Assembly (NCBI GenBank): GCA_963849005.1
Contig: CAWKGC010000024.1
Span: 124,001-188,000 of the forward strand
Reading direction: 5' to 3'
Origin: CAWKGC01 sp963849005
Lineage (GTDB): Bacteria; Pseudomonadota; Gammaproteobacteria; Burkholderiales; Usitatibacteraceae
DNA length: 64,000 bases
The notes under the pieces are model-generated. The model worked only from the letters and a program-made list of their open reading frames with translations. It was not told the origin of the DNA and searched no databases. Of the stretch, positions 1-8,325 are shown piece by piece. Each line of letters opens with the position of its first letter. Within the stretch, counting starts at the first letter, position 1. The position numbers and the translations under genes are program-made.

Positions 1-378
1 GGTTTCGTCATTTCCCACGCCCGCGATTCCGCGTTCGAGCGCGGCCTGCGCTCGTTCTTCGATTACCGCGACCTCGGCATCAAGCGCGCGACCGAAGGCC
101 GGGTCGACGCGCACCTGATCCGCGCCGTGCCGGGTTCGCCGTTCCTCAGCGTTCCCCACCTGCACGGGACCAGCTTCCAGTTCGTCTACATCCTCAAGGG
201 CTGGATCGATTTCGAGTACGAGGGGCAGGGCATCGTGCGCCTCGAAGCGGGGTCTTCGGTGTACCAGCCGCCTTCCATCCGCCACCGCGAAATGGGGCAC
301 AGCGACGACCTCGAGATGCTGGAAGTCGTGATGCCGGCGGACTTCGCGACCGAAGAGGTGGCATCGGTCAACGGTTGA
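1..378 (+). CDS. cupin-domain protein, 5' end outside window
   Basis: The frame is open from base 1 to the stop at 376-378, so the true start lies upstream. The visible 125 residues end in a cupin fold: a His-containing stretch PHLHGTSFQFVYILKG is followed by a Gly-rich turn and VYQPPSIRHRE, which resemble the two conserved cupin motifs that hold a metal. Small cupins of this type are sugar- or metabolite-binding enzymes or regulators; the substrate cannot be read from sequence. A GTG at 127 is internal and would remove the leading part of the fold, so it is unlikely to be the start. The gene lies 31 bp upstream of the metallo-beta-lactamase gene and could share its transcript. Confidence 0.7.
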   Translation, partial: GFVISHARDSAFERGLRSFFDYRDLGIKRATEGRVDAHLIRAVPGSPFLSVPHLHGTSFQFVYILKGWIDFEYEGQGIVRLEAGSSVYQPPSIRHREMGHSDDLEMLEVVMPADFATEEVASVNG

Positions 379-409
379 GAACGCGGGCCGGTGCAGAAGG
401 AGAGGCGTG

Positions 410-1450
410 ATGATTTTCGAACAGGTCGCAACCGGTGGCTGCCAGTCCTACCTCGTGGGCTGCGGCGACACGCGCTCGGCCGCGCTGATCGACCCGGAGC
501 TGACGCAGATCGACCACTACATGGCGCTCGCCGCCCGCGACGGCCTGCGCATCCGTTACCTGATCGATACCCACACGCACGCCGACCATTTCTCCGCGAC
601 GCGCAAGCTCGCGCAGCAGCTCGGCATCCCCGTCGTGATGCATCCTGCGAGCCCGGCGCCTTACGCGGACATGCGCATCGGCGACGGCGAGATGGTCGCG
701 GTCGGGCGGCTGCGCCTGCAGGCGCTGCACACGCCGGGCCACACGCGCGACTCGATGTGCCTGCACGTCGAGGACCGCCTGTTCACGGGCGACACGCTGC
801 TCATCGGCGGCACGGGGCGCACCGACCTGCCCAGCGGCGACCCGGAAGCGCTCTACGACAGCCTGTTCAATCGCATCCTGAAGCTGGACCCCGGGCTCAA
901 GGTCTTCCCGGCGCACGACTACAAGGGCCGGCAGAGCTCGACGATCGGCGAGGAGCTCGCCACGAACCCGCGCCTGCAGGTGCGCGACCGTGCCGCGTTC
1001 GTCGAGATGATGCGCAACCTGAACCTCTCCATGCCCACGCACCTCACCGAGGCGCTGAGGACCAACATGACCGGCGGCAAGTCCGTCGCGCAGCTGCTCG
1101 GCGAGGCCGCCGCGAGCGTGCCGTTCATGTCGCTTTCCGAACTCAAGGCACGCGTCGATGCCGCGGACGACCGGCTGGTCGTGCTCGACGTGCGCGAGCG
1201 CGACGCCTACGAAGGCGGCCACATACCCGGTGCGCGCCTGCTGCCGCGCGGCCAGCTCGAGTTGCGCGTGAACCAGGAACTCCCGGACCCGACGCGGCGC
1301 ATCCTCACCTGCTGCGAACTCGGCCAGGTCTCGACGCTCGCGGCGCGCACATTGCGCGAGATGGGCTTCCTGAACACGGTGGCCCTGGACGGCGGCATGA
1401 AGGCCTGGCGCGAGGCGGGCTATCCGGTCAAGCAGGGCAAGGAGGCTTGA
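410..1450 (+). CDS. metallo-beta-lactamase fold hydrolase fused to rhodanese (persulfide dioxygenase-like)
   Basis: 346 residues in two domains. Residues about 1-230 are a metallo-beta-lactamase fold with the metal motif HTHADH near residue 54, HTPGHT near 107 and GDTLLIGGTGRTDL near 127, the pattern of ETHE1-type persulfide dioxygenases. Residues about 245-345 are a rhodanese domain whose active-site loop reads CELGQVS near residue 301, so the catalytic Cys is present. Family knowledge suggests oxidation of glutathione persulfide to sulfite, with the rhodanese moving sulfane sulfur. The start is ATG 410 rather than the adjacent GTG 407, because AAGGAG at 397-402 is better spaced from it. The sulfide role is inferred. 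Confidence 0.85.
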   Translation: MIFEQVATGGCQSYLVGCGDTRSAALIDPELTQIDHYMALAARDGLRIRYLIDTHTHADHFSATRKLAQQLGIPVVMHPASPAPYADMRIGDGEMVAVGRLRLQALHTPGHTRDSMCLHVEDRLFTGDTLLIGGTGRTDLPSGDPEALYDSLFNRILKLDPGLKVFPAHDYKGRQSSTIGEELATNPRLQVRDRAAFVEMMRNLNLSMPTHLTEALRTNMTGGKSVAQLLGEAAASVPFMSLSELKARVDAADDRLVVLDVRERDAYEGGHIPGARLLPRGQLELRVNQELPDPTRRILTCCELGQVSTLAARTLREMGFLNTVALDGGMKAWREAGYPVKQGKEA

Positions 1451-1493
1451 GCATGATCCTCCCCCTAACACTCCCGTTCCCGAAAGGCGCTCC

Positions 1494-1883
1494 ATGACGA
1501 TCGACACGCTCGCCACCTGGCACCAGCTCGTGAAGGACCGCAACGTGGGCGGCCTCGGCTCGCTGCTCGCCGACGATGTCGTGTTCCATTCCCCGGTCGT
1601 GCATACCCCGCAGGCCGGCAAGGCGGTCACGATGCAATATCTCACCGCGGCATTTCACGTCTTCTTCAACGAGTCCTTCCACTACGTGCGCGAGGTCGCC
1701 GGCAGCCGCGACGCGGTGCTCGAGTTCAAGGTGGAGATCGACGGCATCAGCGTCAACGGCGTGGACATGATCGCCTGGGACGACGAAGGCAGGATCGTGG
1801 AGTTCAAGGTGATGATCCGCCCGCTGAAGGCGATCAACCTGATCCACCAGAAGATGGCGGCGATGCTCCAGGCCGGCCGGTAA
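1494..1883 (+). CDS. SnoaL-like / NTF2-fold protein
   Basis: 129 residues with the features of the SnoaL/NTF2 superfamily: a short N-terminal helix followed by ADDVVFHSPV, then strands rich in hydrophobic and acidic residues (VLEFKVEIDG, EGRIVEFKVMIRP). Members are small alpha+beta barrels that act as isomerases, hydrolases or ligand-binding proteins. No catalytic residues can be assigned with certainty, so function is unknown. The ATG is 43 bp after the upstream hydrolase gene on the same strand, and a second SnoaL-like gene is found at 5174. Confidence 0.75.
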   Translation: MTIDTLATWHQLVKDRNVGGLGSLLADDVVFHSPVVHTPQAGKAVTMQYLTAAFHVFFNESFHYVREVAGSRDAVLEFKVEIDGISVNGVDMIAWDDEGRIVEFKVMIRPLKAINLIHQKMAAMLQAGR

Positions 1884-1949
1884 GGCCGGGTCGGGCAGCG
1901 GCCCCGCCGCGCATTAGCTGGGGCGGATGGGCCGCAAGCCCCGGAGTGG

Positions 1950-2435
1950 CTACTTGAGGAGCGCGTCGGCGCCGGCTTTCGCGATCACGCCGTCCTGGTC
2001 CGACGCCATGCCCGAGACGCCGATGGCACCAATGATCTTGCCATCGACGAAAAGCGGCAGCCCGCCTTCGATCGGGGTCGCATAGCGCAGGCCGAGCAGG
2101 CGAAGGCCGGCACCGCCGCCGGCCACCCCGTCCTGAATCACCTTGGTCGTGCGGCGCAGCATCGCCGACGCCACCGCCTTGTCCTGCGCGATCATGGTGC
2201 TGGCGGTCTGCGTGTTGTCGATGCGCTCGAAAGCGACCAGCTGGCCGGCGGTGTCGACGACCGCAATGGCCATCGGCCAGCCGTTCTTGCGCGACTCGGC
2301 CCCTGCCGCGGCGATTGCCTTCCTCGCCTGGTCCAAAGTGACATTGGGGCCGTACTGCGGGACCTGTGCCTGGGCGAATCCCGCGGCAAGCGCCAGCGCG
2401 CCGCCGGCAAGAATGACCCTCGTTCGAATGCTCAT
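1950..2435 (-). CDS. periplasmic heme-binding protein of the GlcG/HbpS family
   Basis: 161 residues. An N-terminal signal peptide (MSIRTRVILAGGALALAAG, cleavage after AQA) is followed by a GlcG/HbpS domain: LDQARKAIAAAGAESRKNG, MAIAVVDTAGQLVAFERID, and the C-terminal GGLPLFVDGKIIGAIGVSG. Known members bind heme or small cofactors outside the cytoplasm. The start was chosen at 2435 because GGAGG lies a few bases upstream on the minus strand and the signal peptide begins there; longer open frames upstream lack these features. It is divergent from the beta-propeller gene at 2559 across a 123-bp gap. Confidence 0.85.
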   Translation of the reverse strand: MSIRTRVILAGGALALAAGFAQAQVPQYGPNVTLDQARKAIAAAGAESRKNGWPMAIAVVDTAGQLVAFERIDNTQTASTMIAQDKAVASAMLRRTTKVIQDGVAGGGAGLRLLGLRYATPIEGGLPLFVDGKIIGAIGVSGMASDQDGVIAKAGADALLK

Positions 2436-2558
2436 GGATGTGTCCTCCGAAGTTGTGGGATTGCGCCGCTGGGGAAATACCGATCCTCCTGCCACGGCAG
2501 CGCACATGGTGACACAATGCGGGAAAACGTCTGATTCCAAACCAGGGGAGGAGAGAAG

Positions 2559-3658
2559 ATGAAGATCCGCAATCTCGCAGGTTTTCTGTTGGCGGCGTGC
2601 GCCGTCCCGGCAATCGCATTGGCGCAGGCCGTGGGCGCCACGCCGAAGTTCGCGGTAGATCCCTACTGGCCCAAGCCCTTGCCGTCGAACTGGATCCTGG
2701 GGCAGGTCGCGGGCATCGCGGTGGACAAGAACGACCACATCTGGATCGTGCACCGGCCGACGACGCTGGTGGACGATGAGAAGGGCGCGCAAGTCGAAGC
2801 CGCCGACGACCAAATGCTGCACGGCGGCGCCTCCCGTGCTGGAGTTCGACCGGGAAGGCAACCTCCTGCGCAGCTGGGGCGGGCCCGGCGAAGGCTACGA
2901 GTGGCCGAAGAGCGAGCACGGCCTCTTCGTCGACGTGGACGGCAACGTATGGGTGGGGGCGAACGACGTCATCGACCATCACCTGCTGAAGTTCACGCCG
3001 GACGGGAAGTTCCTGCAGCAGATCGGCAAGCAGAACGACACGGGCGGCAGCAACAGCACGACGCAGCTCGGCCGCCCCGCGGGAATGGTGATCGACGCTG
3101 CGGCCAACGAACTGTACGTGGCCGACGGCTACCTCAACCGGCGCGTGATCGTGCTCGACGCGAAGACCGGCGCCTACAAGCGGCACTGGGGCGCGTACGG
3201 CAACAAGCCGAGCGACGAGAAGATGCCCGCCTACGAGCCCAAGGCGACGCTATCGCAGCAGTTCAGCAATCCCGTGCACTGCGTGCGGCTTTCGAACGAC
3301 GAACATGGTCTATGTCTGCGACCGCGCCAACGACCGCATCCAGGTCTTCAAGAAGGACGGCGCCTTCGTCAAGGAATTCCGCATCGAGCCCGAGACGCTG
3401 CAAAACGGCTCGGTGTGGGACATGGTGCTGTCCGAGGACAAGGCGCAGAAGTACATCTTCATCGCCGACGGCGCCAACGGCCAGGTCATCGTCATCAATC
3501 GCGACGACGGCGCGGTGCTCTCGACGGTCGGCCGCTCCGGGCGCATGGCCGGGCAATTCAAGTGGGTGCACAACATCGCCATCGACTCGAAGGGCAACAT
3601 CTATACCGCGGAGGTCGGCACCGGGCGGCGCGCGCAGAAGTTCAACCGGGTGCAGTAG
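2559..3658 (+). CDS. NHL-repeat beta-propeller protein, disrupted by two frameshifts
   Basis: A secreted protein: a signal peptide (MKIRNLAGFLLAACAVPAIA) is followed by six-bladed propeller repeats such as NHIWIV-, GNVWVGAND- and GNIYTAEVG-type strands. Continuity needs two frame changes, each fitting one extra base: near 2797 (before KPPTTKCCTAAPPVLEFD) and near 3300 (before MVYVCDRANDR). With both repaired the protein is about 366 residues and ends at 3658. Relatives include peptidyl-alpha-hydroxyglycine lyase-like and SMP-30-like propellers; the substrate is unknown. Both frameshifts fall in conserved sequence, so they look like sequence errors rather than old decay. Confidence 0.7.
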
Positions 3659-3746
3659 GCGGGCAGCGCCGATACGCACCCGTCCTCCCGACCTGGCTTC
3701 TTGCAGGGACCTGCCTTCGCCGCCACGCACGCGACGAGGAGAACCG

Positions 3747-4532
3747 ATGCCCCAGGCCAAAGGTTACGTCGACGCCGACTACCTCGCCATCGCCGCAAGC
3801 ATGACGGTGCCGACGAAGGAGCGCAGCTACGAGCTGATGCGCCTGCAGCCCGGCTGCAGGGTGCTCGACCTGGGCTGCGGCCCCGGCACCGATACGCTCA
3901 GGCTCGGGGAAATCGTCGGCGCCGCGGGCGAGGTCCATGGCGCGGATCACGATGCGTCGATGGTGGCGCAGGCGAACCAGCGCGCGGAGGCGGCGGGGCT
4001 CGGCTCCCGCGTGACGCATCGACAGGCCGACGCCGGCGCGCTTCCCTGGCCGGACGGCACCTTCGACGCAAGCCGCAGCGAGCGGATGTTCCAGCACCTG
4101 CTCGATCCGGAGCGGGCGTTCTCGGAACTGGTGCGCGTCACGCGGCCGGGCGGATGGGTGGTCGTGCTCGACGGCGATTGGAGCACTTTCACGGTCGAGA
4201 GCGACGAGATCGAAATCGAGCGGCGGCTGGTCCGCTTCCATGCCGAGCACATGGTGAACAACCCGTACTCCGGGCGCCGCCTGTCGCGCATGTTCCGAAG
4301 CCGCGGCCTGCGGGACATCTCGATCGATGTCTGGCCGGTCCTCATCACCGACTACCCGCTCGCGCGGCGCATTGCCCGCCTCGACCAGATCGAGCGCGAG
4401 GCGCTTGCCGCGGGCGTGATCGATGAAGCACAGGCCGGGCGCTGGCGGGCGAGCCTCGAGCGCGCAGCCTCGAACGACGGATTCTTCGCCAGCACCAACG
4501 GCGTGACGGTGGCTGGGCGCAAGGCGGATTAG
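3747..4532 (+). CDS. class I SAM-dependent methyltransferase
   Basis: 261 residues. Motif I, VLDLGCGPGTDTLRL (about residues 33-47), binds S-adenosylmethionine; VHGADHDASMVAQA supplies the acidic residue of motif II; LPWPDGTFDASRSERMFQHL and VRVTRPGGWVVVLD are the later motifs of UbiE-like methyltransferases. The acceptor substrate cannot be told. ATG 3747 follows GAGGAG at 3736-3741 with good spacing. It lies 88 bp after the propeller gene and 4 bp before the next acetyltransferase gene. Confidence 0.88.
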   Translation: MPQAKGYVDADYLAIAASMTVPTKERSYELMRLQPGCRVLDLGCGPGTDTLRLGEIVGAAGEVHGADHDASMVAQANQRAEAAGLGSRVTHRQADAGALPWPDGTFDASRSERMFQHLLDPERAFSELVRVTRPGGWVVVLDGDWSTFTVESDEIEIERRLVRFHAEHMVNNPYSGRRLSRMFRSRGLRDISIDVWPVLITDYPLARRIARLDQIEREALAAGVIDEAQAGRWRASLERAASNDGFFASTNGVTVAGRKAD

Positions 4533-4536
4533 CCCG

Positions 4537-5148
4537 ATGGCGGCCGATGCCATGCGCTCGCGCGACAAGCCGGTGCTCTTCGGCGGCGGCGCATTTCACG
4601 CCTTCGAGATCGGCATCGAGGACGCGCCGCGGCTGCAGCAATTCCTCGAGGCGAACCCGGAGTACTACTTCACGGTCGGCGGCGTCGGGCCGAAGCCCAC
4701 CGAGGCGATCGAGGAACTCGAATACCTGCCGCCCGCCGAAATGCCCTACCGGAAAATGTGGATGCTGGAGTTTCGCGGCGAAGGCGAGGCGATGATCGGC
4801 ATGGCGGGCGTGGTCTCGGGCCTCATCGCGGAGAACGTATGGCATGTCGGCCTGTTCATCGTCGCCACCGCGCTGCATGGCAGCGGCAAGGCGCGCGAGA
4901 TATACGATGCGCTGGAATCGTGGATGCGCGACAGCGGCGCCTGCTGGTCGCGGCTCGGCGTGGTTCAAGGTAACCTTCGTGCGGAACGCTTCTGGGAAAG
5001 GCAGGGGTACGTCGAGACCCGCAAGCGCGTCCTCGAGGAGGCCGGCAGGCGGACGAACACGGTGCGCGTCATGGCCAAGCCGCTGGCGGGAGGCAGCGTG
5101 GCGCAATACCTGCAATTGGTCGCCCGCGACCGCCCGGAATCGCCCTGA
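4537..5148 (+). CDS. GNAT-family N-acetyltransferase
   Basis: 203 residues with a GNAT-like fold. The region GLFIVATALHGSGKAREIYDAL holds the strand beta4 / acetyl-CoA pyrophosphate-loop segment (HGSGKA takes the place of Q/RxxGxG/A), and WSRLGVVQGNLRAERFWERQGY is the C-terminal strand-helix of the family. The acceptor is unknown. The gene starts 4 bp after the methyltransferase stop, implying co-transcription; the first ATG is used, with a second in-frame ATG at 4552 as an alternative because neither has a clear ribosome binding site. Confidence 0.78.
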   Translation: MAADAMRSRDKPVLFGGGAFHAFEIGIEDAPRLQQFLEANPEYYFTVGGVGPKPTEAIEELEYLPPAEMPYRKMWMLEFRGEGEAMIGMAGVVSGLIAENVWHVGLFIVATALHGSGKAREIYDALESWMRDSGACWSRLGVVQGNLRAERFWERQGYVETRKRVLEEAGRRTNTVRVMAKPLAGGSVAQYLQLVARDRPESP

Positions 5149-5173
5149 AGCCCGGCAAAGGGAAGGAGTGAGC

Positions 5174-5512
5174 ATGTCCCCGGTTGAAGTCGTGCAGCGC
5201 CAGCTCGATGCGTACAACGCCCGCGACCTGGCGGCATTCGTCGCCACGTACAGCGACGACATCAGGATCTTCCGCATGCCGTCCGCCGAGCCGGCGCTTT
5301 CGGGGAAGGAACAGCTCGCCGAGTTCTATGCGACCAAACGCTTCAACGTGCCGGCGCTGCATGCGGAGCTGCTCGGGCGAATCGCCACCGGCAACAAGGT
5401 CGTGGACCACGAGCGCATCCGCGGCATCGCCGACAAGCTCGTCGAGGCGGTTGCCGTATACCAGGTGCGCGATGATCGGATCGAAACAGTCTGGTTCTTT
5501 GCGCCGCAATGA
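5174..5512 (+). CDS. SnoaL-like / NTF2-fold protein (steroid isomerase-like)
   Basis: 112 residues: MSPVEVVQRQLDAYNARDLAAF, then YSDDIRIFRMP, KEQLAEFYATKRF and a terminal strand VYQVRDDRIETVWFF. This is the usual single-domain NTF2 layout of SnoaL-like proteins. The start ATG 5174 follows GGAAGGAG at 5161-5168. Function is unknown; ligand binding or isomerase activity would fit the fold. It sits between the acetyltransferase and the Gfa-like gene on the same strand, with gaps of 25 and 28 bp. Confidence 0.78.
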   Translation: MSPVEVVQRQLDAYNARDLAAFVATYSDDIRIFRMPSAEPALSGKEQLAEFYATKRFNVPALHAELLGRIATGNKVVDHERIRGIADKLVEAVAVYQVRDDRIETVWFFAPQ

Positions 5513-5540
5513 GAATGCCGCATTCGAAGGAGAGGGGGCC

Positions 5541-6041
5541 ATGAGCGCCGACAGTCCGTTTCCCATGGAAGGCGGCTGCGCCTGCCGCGCGGTGCGCTAC
5601 CGCATGACGACCGGGCCGATGTTCGTGCACTGCTGCCATTGCACCTGGTGCCAGCGCGAGTCCGGGTCGTCCTTCGCGCTCAACGCGATGATCGAGGCCG
5701 ACCGCGTCGAATTGCTGCAAGGCGAGGTCGAGGTCATCGACACGCCGTCCGCGAGCGGCAAGGGCCAGAAAATCACGCGCTGCGCGAAGTGCCACATCGC
5801 GCTCTGGAGCAACTATGCCGGGGCGGGCGATGCCGTGCGCTTCGTGCGCGTGGGCACCCTCGACCGCCCGGGCCTCGTGCCGCCGGACATCCACATCTTT
5901 ACGTCCACGAAACAGCCCTGGGTCGTGCTGCCGCCCGGAACGCCGGCGTTCCCCGAGTACTACGATCGATCCGAACAGTGGCCGGCGGAAAGCCTCGATC
6001 GGCGCGCGGCAGCGATGGCTGCCGCAAAGCCGCGTTCGTAA
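5541..6041 (+). CDS. GFA-family (glutathione-dependent formaldehyde-activating-like) zinc protein
   Basis: 166 residues with the Cys pattern of the GFA/CENP-V fold: GGCACRAVRY near residue 10, HCCHCTWCQRESGS near 31, and TRCAKCHIALWS near 77. These Cys residues bind one structural and one labile zinc in known members. The founding enzyme was linked to S-hydroxymethylglutathione formation, but most homologues have no proven substrate, so the exact function stays open. ATG 5541 is preceded by GGAGAGGGGG. It is in line with the SnoaL-like gene and the DUF1272 gene. Confidence 0.88.
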   Translation: MSADSPFPMEGGCACRAVRYRMTTGPMFVHCCHCTWCQRESGSSFALNAMIEADRVELLQGEVEVIDTPSASGKGQKITRCAKCHIALWSNYAGAGDAVRFVRVGTLDRPGLVPPDIHIFTSTKQPWVVLPPGTPAFPEYYDRSEQWPAESLDRRAAAMAAAKPRS

Positions 6042-6065
6042 CCGCCTTCATACGGAAGGATGACC

Positions 6066-6314
6066 ATGCTCCAGTTGCGCCCGAACTGCGAATGCTGCAA
6101 CCGCGACCTGCCGCCCGAGTCGCCAGAGGCGATGATCTGCTCCTTCGAGTGCACGTTCTGCCGTGCATGCGTCGAGGATGTCCTGAAGGGAAAATGCCCG
6201 AACTGCGGAGGCGAGTTCGTGCGGCGCCCGCGCCGCCCCGCGGAAAAGCTCGCGAAGAACCCGCCGTCCACCGAGCGCGTCTTCAAGCCTGCCGGTTGCG
6301 GCAAGGCTGCCTGA
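6066..6314 (+). CDS. DUF1272 small zinc-finger-like protein
   Basis: 82 residues. The start MLQLRPNCECCNRDLPP and the Cys pairs CECC, CSFECTFCRAC and CPNC match the DUF1272 family, whose members are short Cys-rich proteins of unknown function, probably zinc-binding. ATG 6066 is preferred over ATG 6060 because GGAAGGA at 6053-6059 abuts the earlier ATG but is well spaced from the later one, and the family normally begins at this Met. The stop directly precedes the next start. Confidence 0.85.
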   Translation: MLQLRPNCECCNRDLPPESPEAMICSFECTFCRACVEDVLKGKCPNCGGEFVRRPRRPAEKLAKNPPSTERVFKPAGCGKAA

Positions 6315-6728
6315 ATGGCCGCCTCCGTCCTGATGGCAGCGAGCGCGGGGATTCTTCTCGCGCTCGGCCTCATCCACCTCCTCTACACTTTCCGTGGCGA
6401 GAAGCTCACGCCACGCGACCCGATGCTGCAAGCGGCGATGCGCGTGGTCTCCCCGGTGCTCACGCGCGAGACGACGATGTGGAAGGCGTGGGTCGGTTTC
6501 AACGCGAGCCACAGCCTGGGCGCGATCCTGTTCGGCCTGGTCTACGGCTACCTTGCGCTTGCCAACAGCGCGTTCCTGTTCGCCTCGACCTTCCTGCTCG
6601 CGGTGGGGCTCGGCCTGCTCGGCAGCCTCGCCGCGCTGGGCTACGCGTACTGGTTCAGCATCCCGTTCCGCGGCATCTGCCTGTCGCTCGCTTGCTACGT
6701 TGCGGCGGTCGCGATGGCGTGGAACTGA
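6315..6728 (+). CDS. small four-helix integral membrane protein
   Basis: 137 residues with four hydrophobic segments: about residues 5-25, 57-82, 84-108 and 115-135. The loop MWKAWVGFNASHSLGAILFG is the most conserved-looking part. It resembles a family of conserved hypothetical inner-membrane proteins; no enzymatic motif is visible. The ATG immediately follows the DUF1272 stop, so translation is probably coupled. Function is unknown. Confidence 0.75.
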   Translation: MAASVLMAASAGILLALGLIHLLYTFRGEKLTPRDPMLQAAMRVVSPVLTRETTMWKAWVGFNASHSLGAILFGLVYGYLALANSAFLFASTFLLAVGLGLLGSLAALGYAYWFSIPFRGICLSLACYVAAVAMAWN

Positions 6729-6775
6729 CATAGAATGCCCTTCGACCCGCGACAACTTTCCCGAGGAGAAACATC

Positions 6776-7600
6776 GTGATTGACCAACGCCTCCCCCGCC
6801 GTTTCCTGGCCGCGCTCATCGGGGGCGTCGCCGCGCTCTGCCTCGCCGGCAGCCTCCATGCGCAGGTCAGGCCGAAGGTGCTCGAGTCCGGCGTGAAGGA
6901 CCCGACGTCGGCGATCTACATCGGCAACAGCTTTTTCTACTACAACAACAGCCTGCACGGGCACGTCACGCAACTGGTCAAGGCGGCGGACCCCAAGCAG
7001 GCCTGGCGCACGGTGTCGGTGACGATCAGCGGCTCGGGCTTCGACTGGCACGACGTGAATTCGTATTTCCGGCCCAACGCGGTCAGCTCGTATTCCTTCG
7101 GCGCGGGCAACAAGATCACCTTCAACAAGCTCGACAAGCTGTTCGACCTCGCGATCATGATGGACTGCAGCCAGTGCCCGATCCATCCGCAACTGAAGAC
7201 GGTGTTCGTCGATTTCGCGAAGTCGAACTCCGAGACGGTTCGCAAGCACGGCGCCAAGCCGGTGTTCTTCATGTCGTGGGCGTATGCCGATGCGCCGGAG
7301 ATGACGGCGCAACTGGCGGACGCGTACACGCAGGCCGGCAACGACAATGACGCGTATGTCATCCCCGTTGGGCTCGCCTTCGCGCGCTCGGTCCGGCAGC
7401 GGCCGGCGCTGAACCTCTACGTCGCCGACCTGCGGCACCCCAGCCTTGCCGGGACCTACCTGTCGGCCTGCACGGTGTACGCCGCGCTCTTCAAGAAGTC
7501 GCCCGTGGGCCTCGATTACACGGCGGGGCTGGACGAAGCGACGGCGAAGTTCCTGCAGGCCGTGGCGTGGGAGACGGTGCAGGACTACTACAAGCCCTAG
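6776..7600 (+). CDS. exported SGNH/GDSL-like hydrolase
   Basis: 274 residues starting at GTG 6776, with CGAGGAGAA just upstream. A signal peptide (ALIGGVAALCLAGSLHAQ) leads to an SGNH-like fold: YIGNSFFYYNN carries the block I Ser after Gly-Asn, and DLRHPSLAGTYL near residue 221 matches block V, with the Asp and His of the catalytic triad. Such enzymes hydrolyse esters or acetyl groups on sugars and lipids; the substrate is unknown. The protein is probably periplasmic. Confidence 0.75.
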   Translation: MIDQRLPRRFLAALIGGVAALCLAGSLHAQVRPKVLESGVKDPTSAIYIGNSFFYYNNSLHGHVTQLVKAADPKQAWRTVSVTISGSGFDWHDVNSYFRPNAVSSYSFGAGNKITFNKLDKLFDLAIMMDCSQCPIHPQLKTVFVDFAKSNSETVRKHGAKPVFFMSWAYADAPEMTAQLADAYTQAGNDNDAYVIPVGLAFARSVRQRPALNLYVADLRHPSLAGTYLSACTVYAALFKKSPVGLDYTAGLDEATAKFLQAVAWETVQDYYKP

Positions 7601-7626
7601 CCCAAGGCGCGCGGAGGAGCCGGGCA

Positions 7627-8019
7627 ATGAGTGTCGCCCCCAGGCAAACGCTGCTCGACACGCTTGGCATCGAGATTGTCGAGGCAACGACGGAGCGCGT
7701 AGTGGCGCGAATGCCGGTCGGCCCCAAGGTGCACCAGCCCCGAGGTCTCCTGCACGGCGGCGCGTCCCTCGCGCTGGCCGAGACCGCCGCGTCCGTGGCG
7801 GCCTCCATGAACATCGACCGCGACAAGGAGGCCGTGGTCGGGATCGAGATCAACGCCAACCACTTGCGCGGCAAGAGGGACGGCGTGGTCACCGCGATCG
7901 CGTTGCCGGTCCATGTCGGGCGGCGCACGCAGGTCTGGGAGGTCAGGATCACCGACGAGCAGGACAAGCTCGTCTGCATCTCCCGCTGCACGCTTGCCAT
8001 CGTGCCCATCGATGCGTGA
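7627..8019 (+). CDS. PaaI-family hotdog thioesterase
   Basis: 130 residues with a single hotdog fold. The signature HQPRGLLHGGASLALAET holds the helix and the Gly-Gly-Ala turn used by 4-hydroxybenzoyl-CoA/PaaI-type thioesterases, with the likely catalytic acidic residue Glu in LAET. GIEINANHLRGKRDG is the following strand. The activity would be hydrolysis of an acyl- or aryl-CoA; the specific thioester is not readable. ATG 7627 follows GGAGGAGCCGGGC. Confidence 0.87.
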   Translation: MSVAPRQTLLDTLGIEIVEATTERVVARMPVGPKVHQPRGLLHGGASLALAETAASVAASMNIDRDKEAVVGIEINANHLRGKRDGVVTAIALPVHVGRRTQVWEVRITDEQDKLVCISRCTLAIVPIDA

Positions 8020-8098
8020 TGGCATTGCATTTCACCCGCGAATTTGGGGAAAATGCGGTACGCAGTCCCACCTGAGCATTTCCACGGAGACCTGAGAC

Positions 8099-8209
8099 AT
8101 GGGCAAGAGCCGCGACACGAAGAAGGACGTCAAGAAGGAAGCCGCCAAGACCCCGAAGGAAAAGAAGGAACTGAAGAAGCTGAAGAAGGAAGCGAAGAAG
8201 CGCGGCTGA
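8099..8209 (+). CDS. very small lysine-rich protein
   Basis: 36 codons read MGKSRDTKKDVKKEAAKTPK and then a Lys/Glu/Leu-rich tail ending KKRG. About 40% of residues are Lys. GGAGA at 8084-8088 sits a usable distance before the ATG. The composition is predicted to be one charged helix; nucleic acid binding is a guess. Similar short Lys-rich reading frames are familiar in betaproteobacterial genomes. It stands between the thioesterase and an acetyltransferase on the same strand. Confidence 0.6.
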   Translation: MGKSRDTKKDVKKEAAKTPKEKKELKKLKKEAKKRG

Positions 8210-8325
8210 CCCGTGGCGGGGCAACCGGCGGAAGCGGACCCGGCAAGGCGGCAGCGCCGGGTCGCCATGGAGGCCGGCAAACGCGCATGGCGGTTCCCCG
8301 AGTCCGCGGCGCCCGTTCCCCCGGC

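Noticed and set aside
2559..4532. Apparent fusion of a beta-propeller with a methyltransferase
   Set aside because: The frame crosses the propeller frameshift and runs through a nonsense stretch; the methyltransferase has its own ATG and ribosome binding site at 3747.
3263..4568. Long minus-strand frames opposite the propeller and methyltransferase genes
   Set aside because: They are rich in Arg/His/Ala, lack domains and lie opposite well-supported genes.
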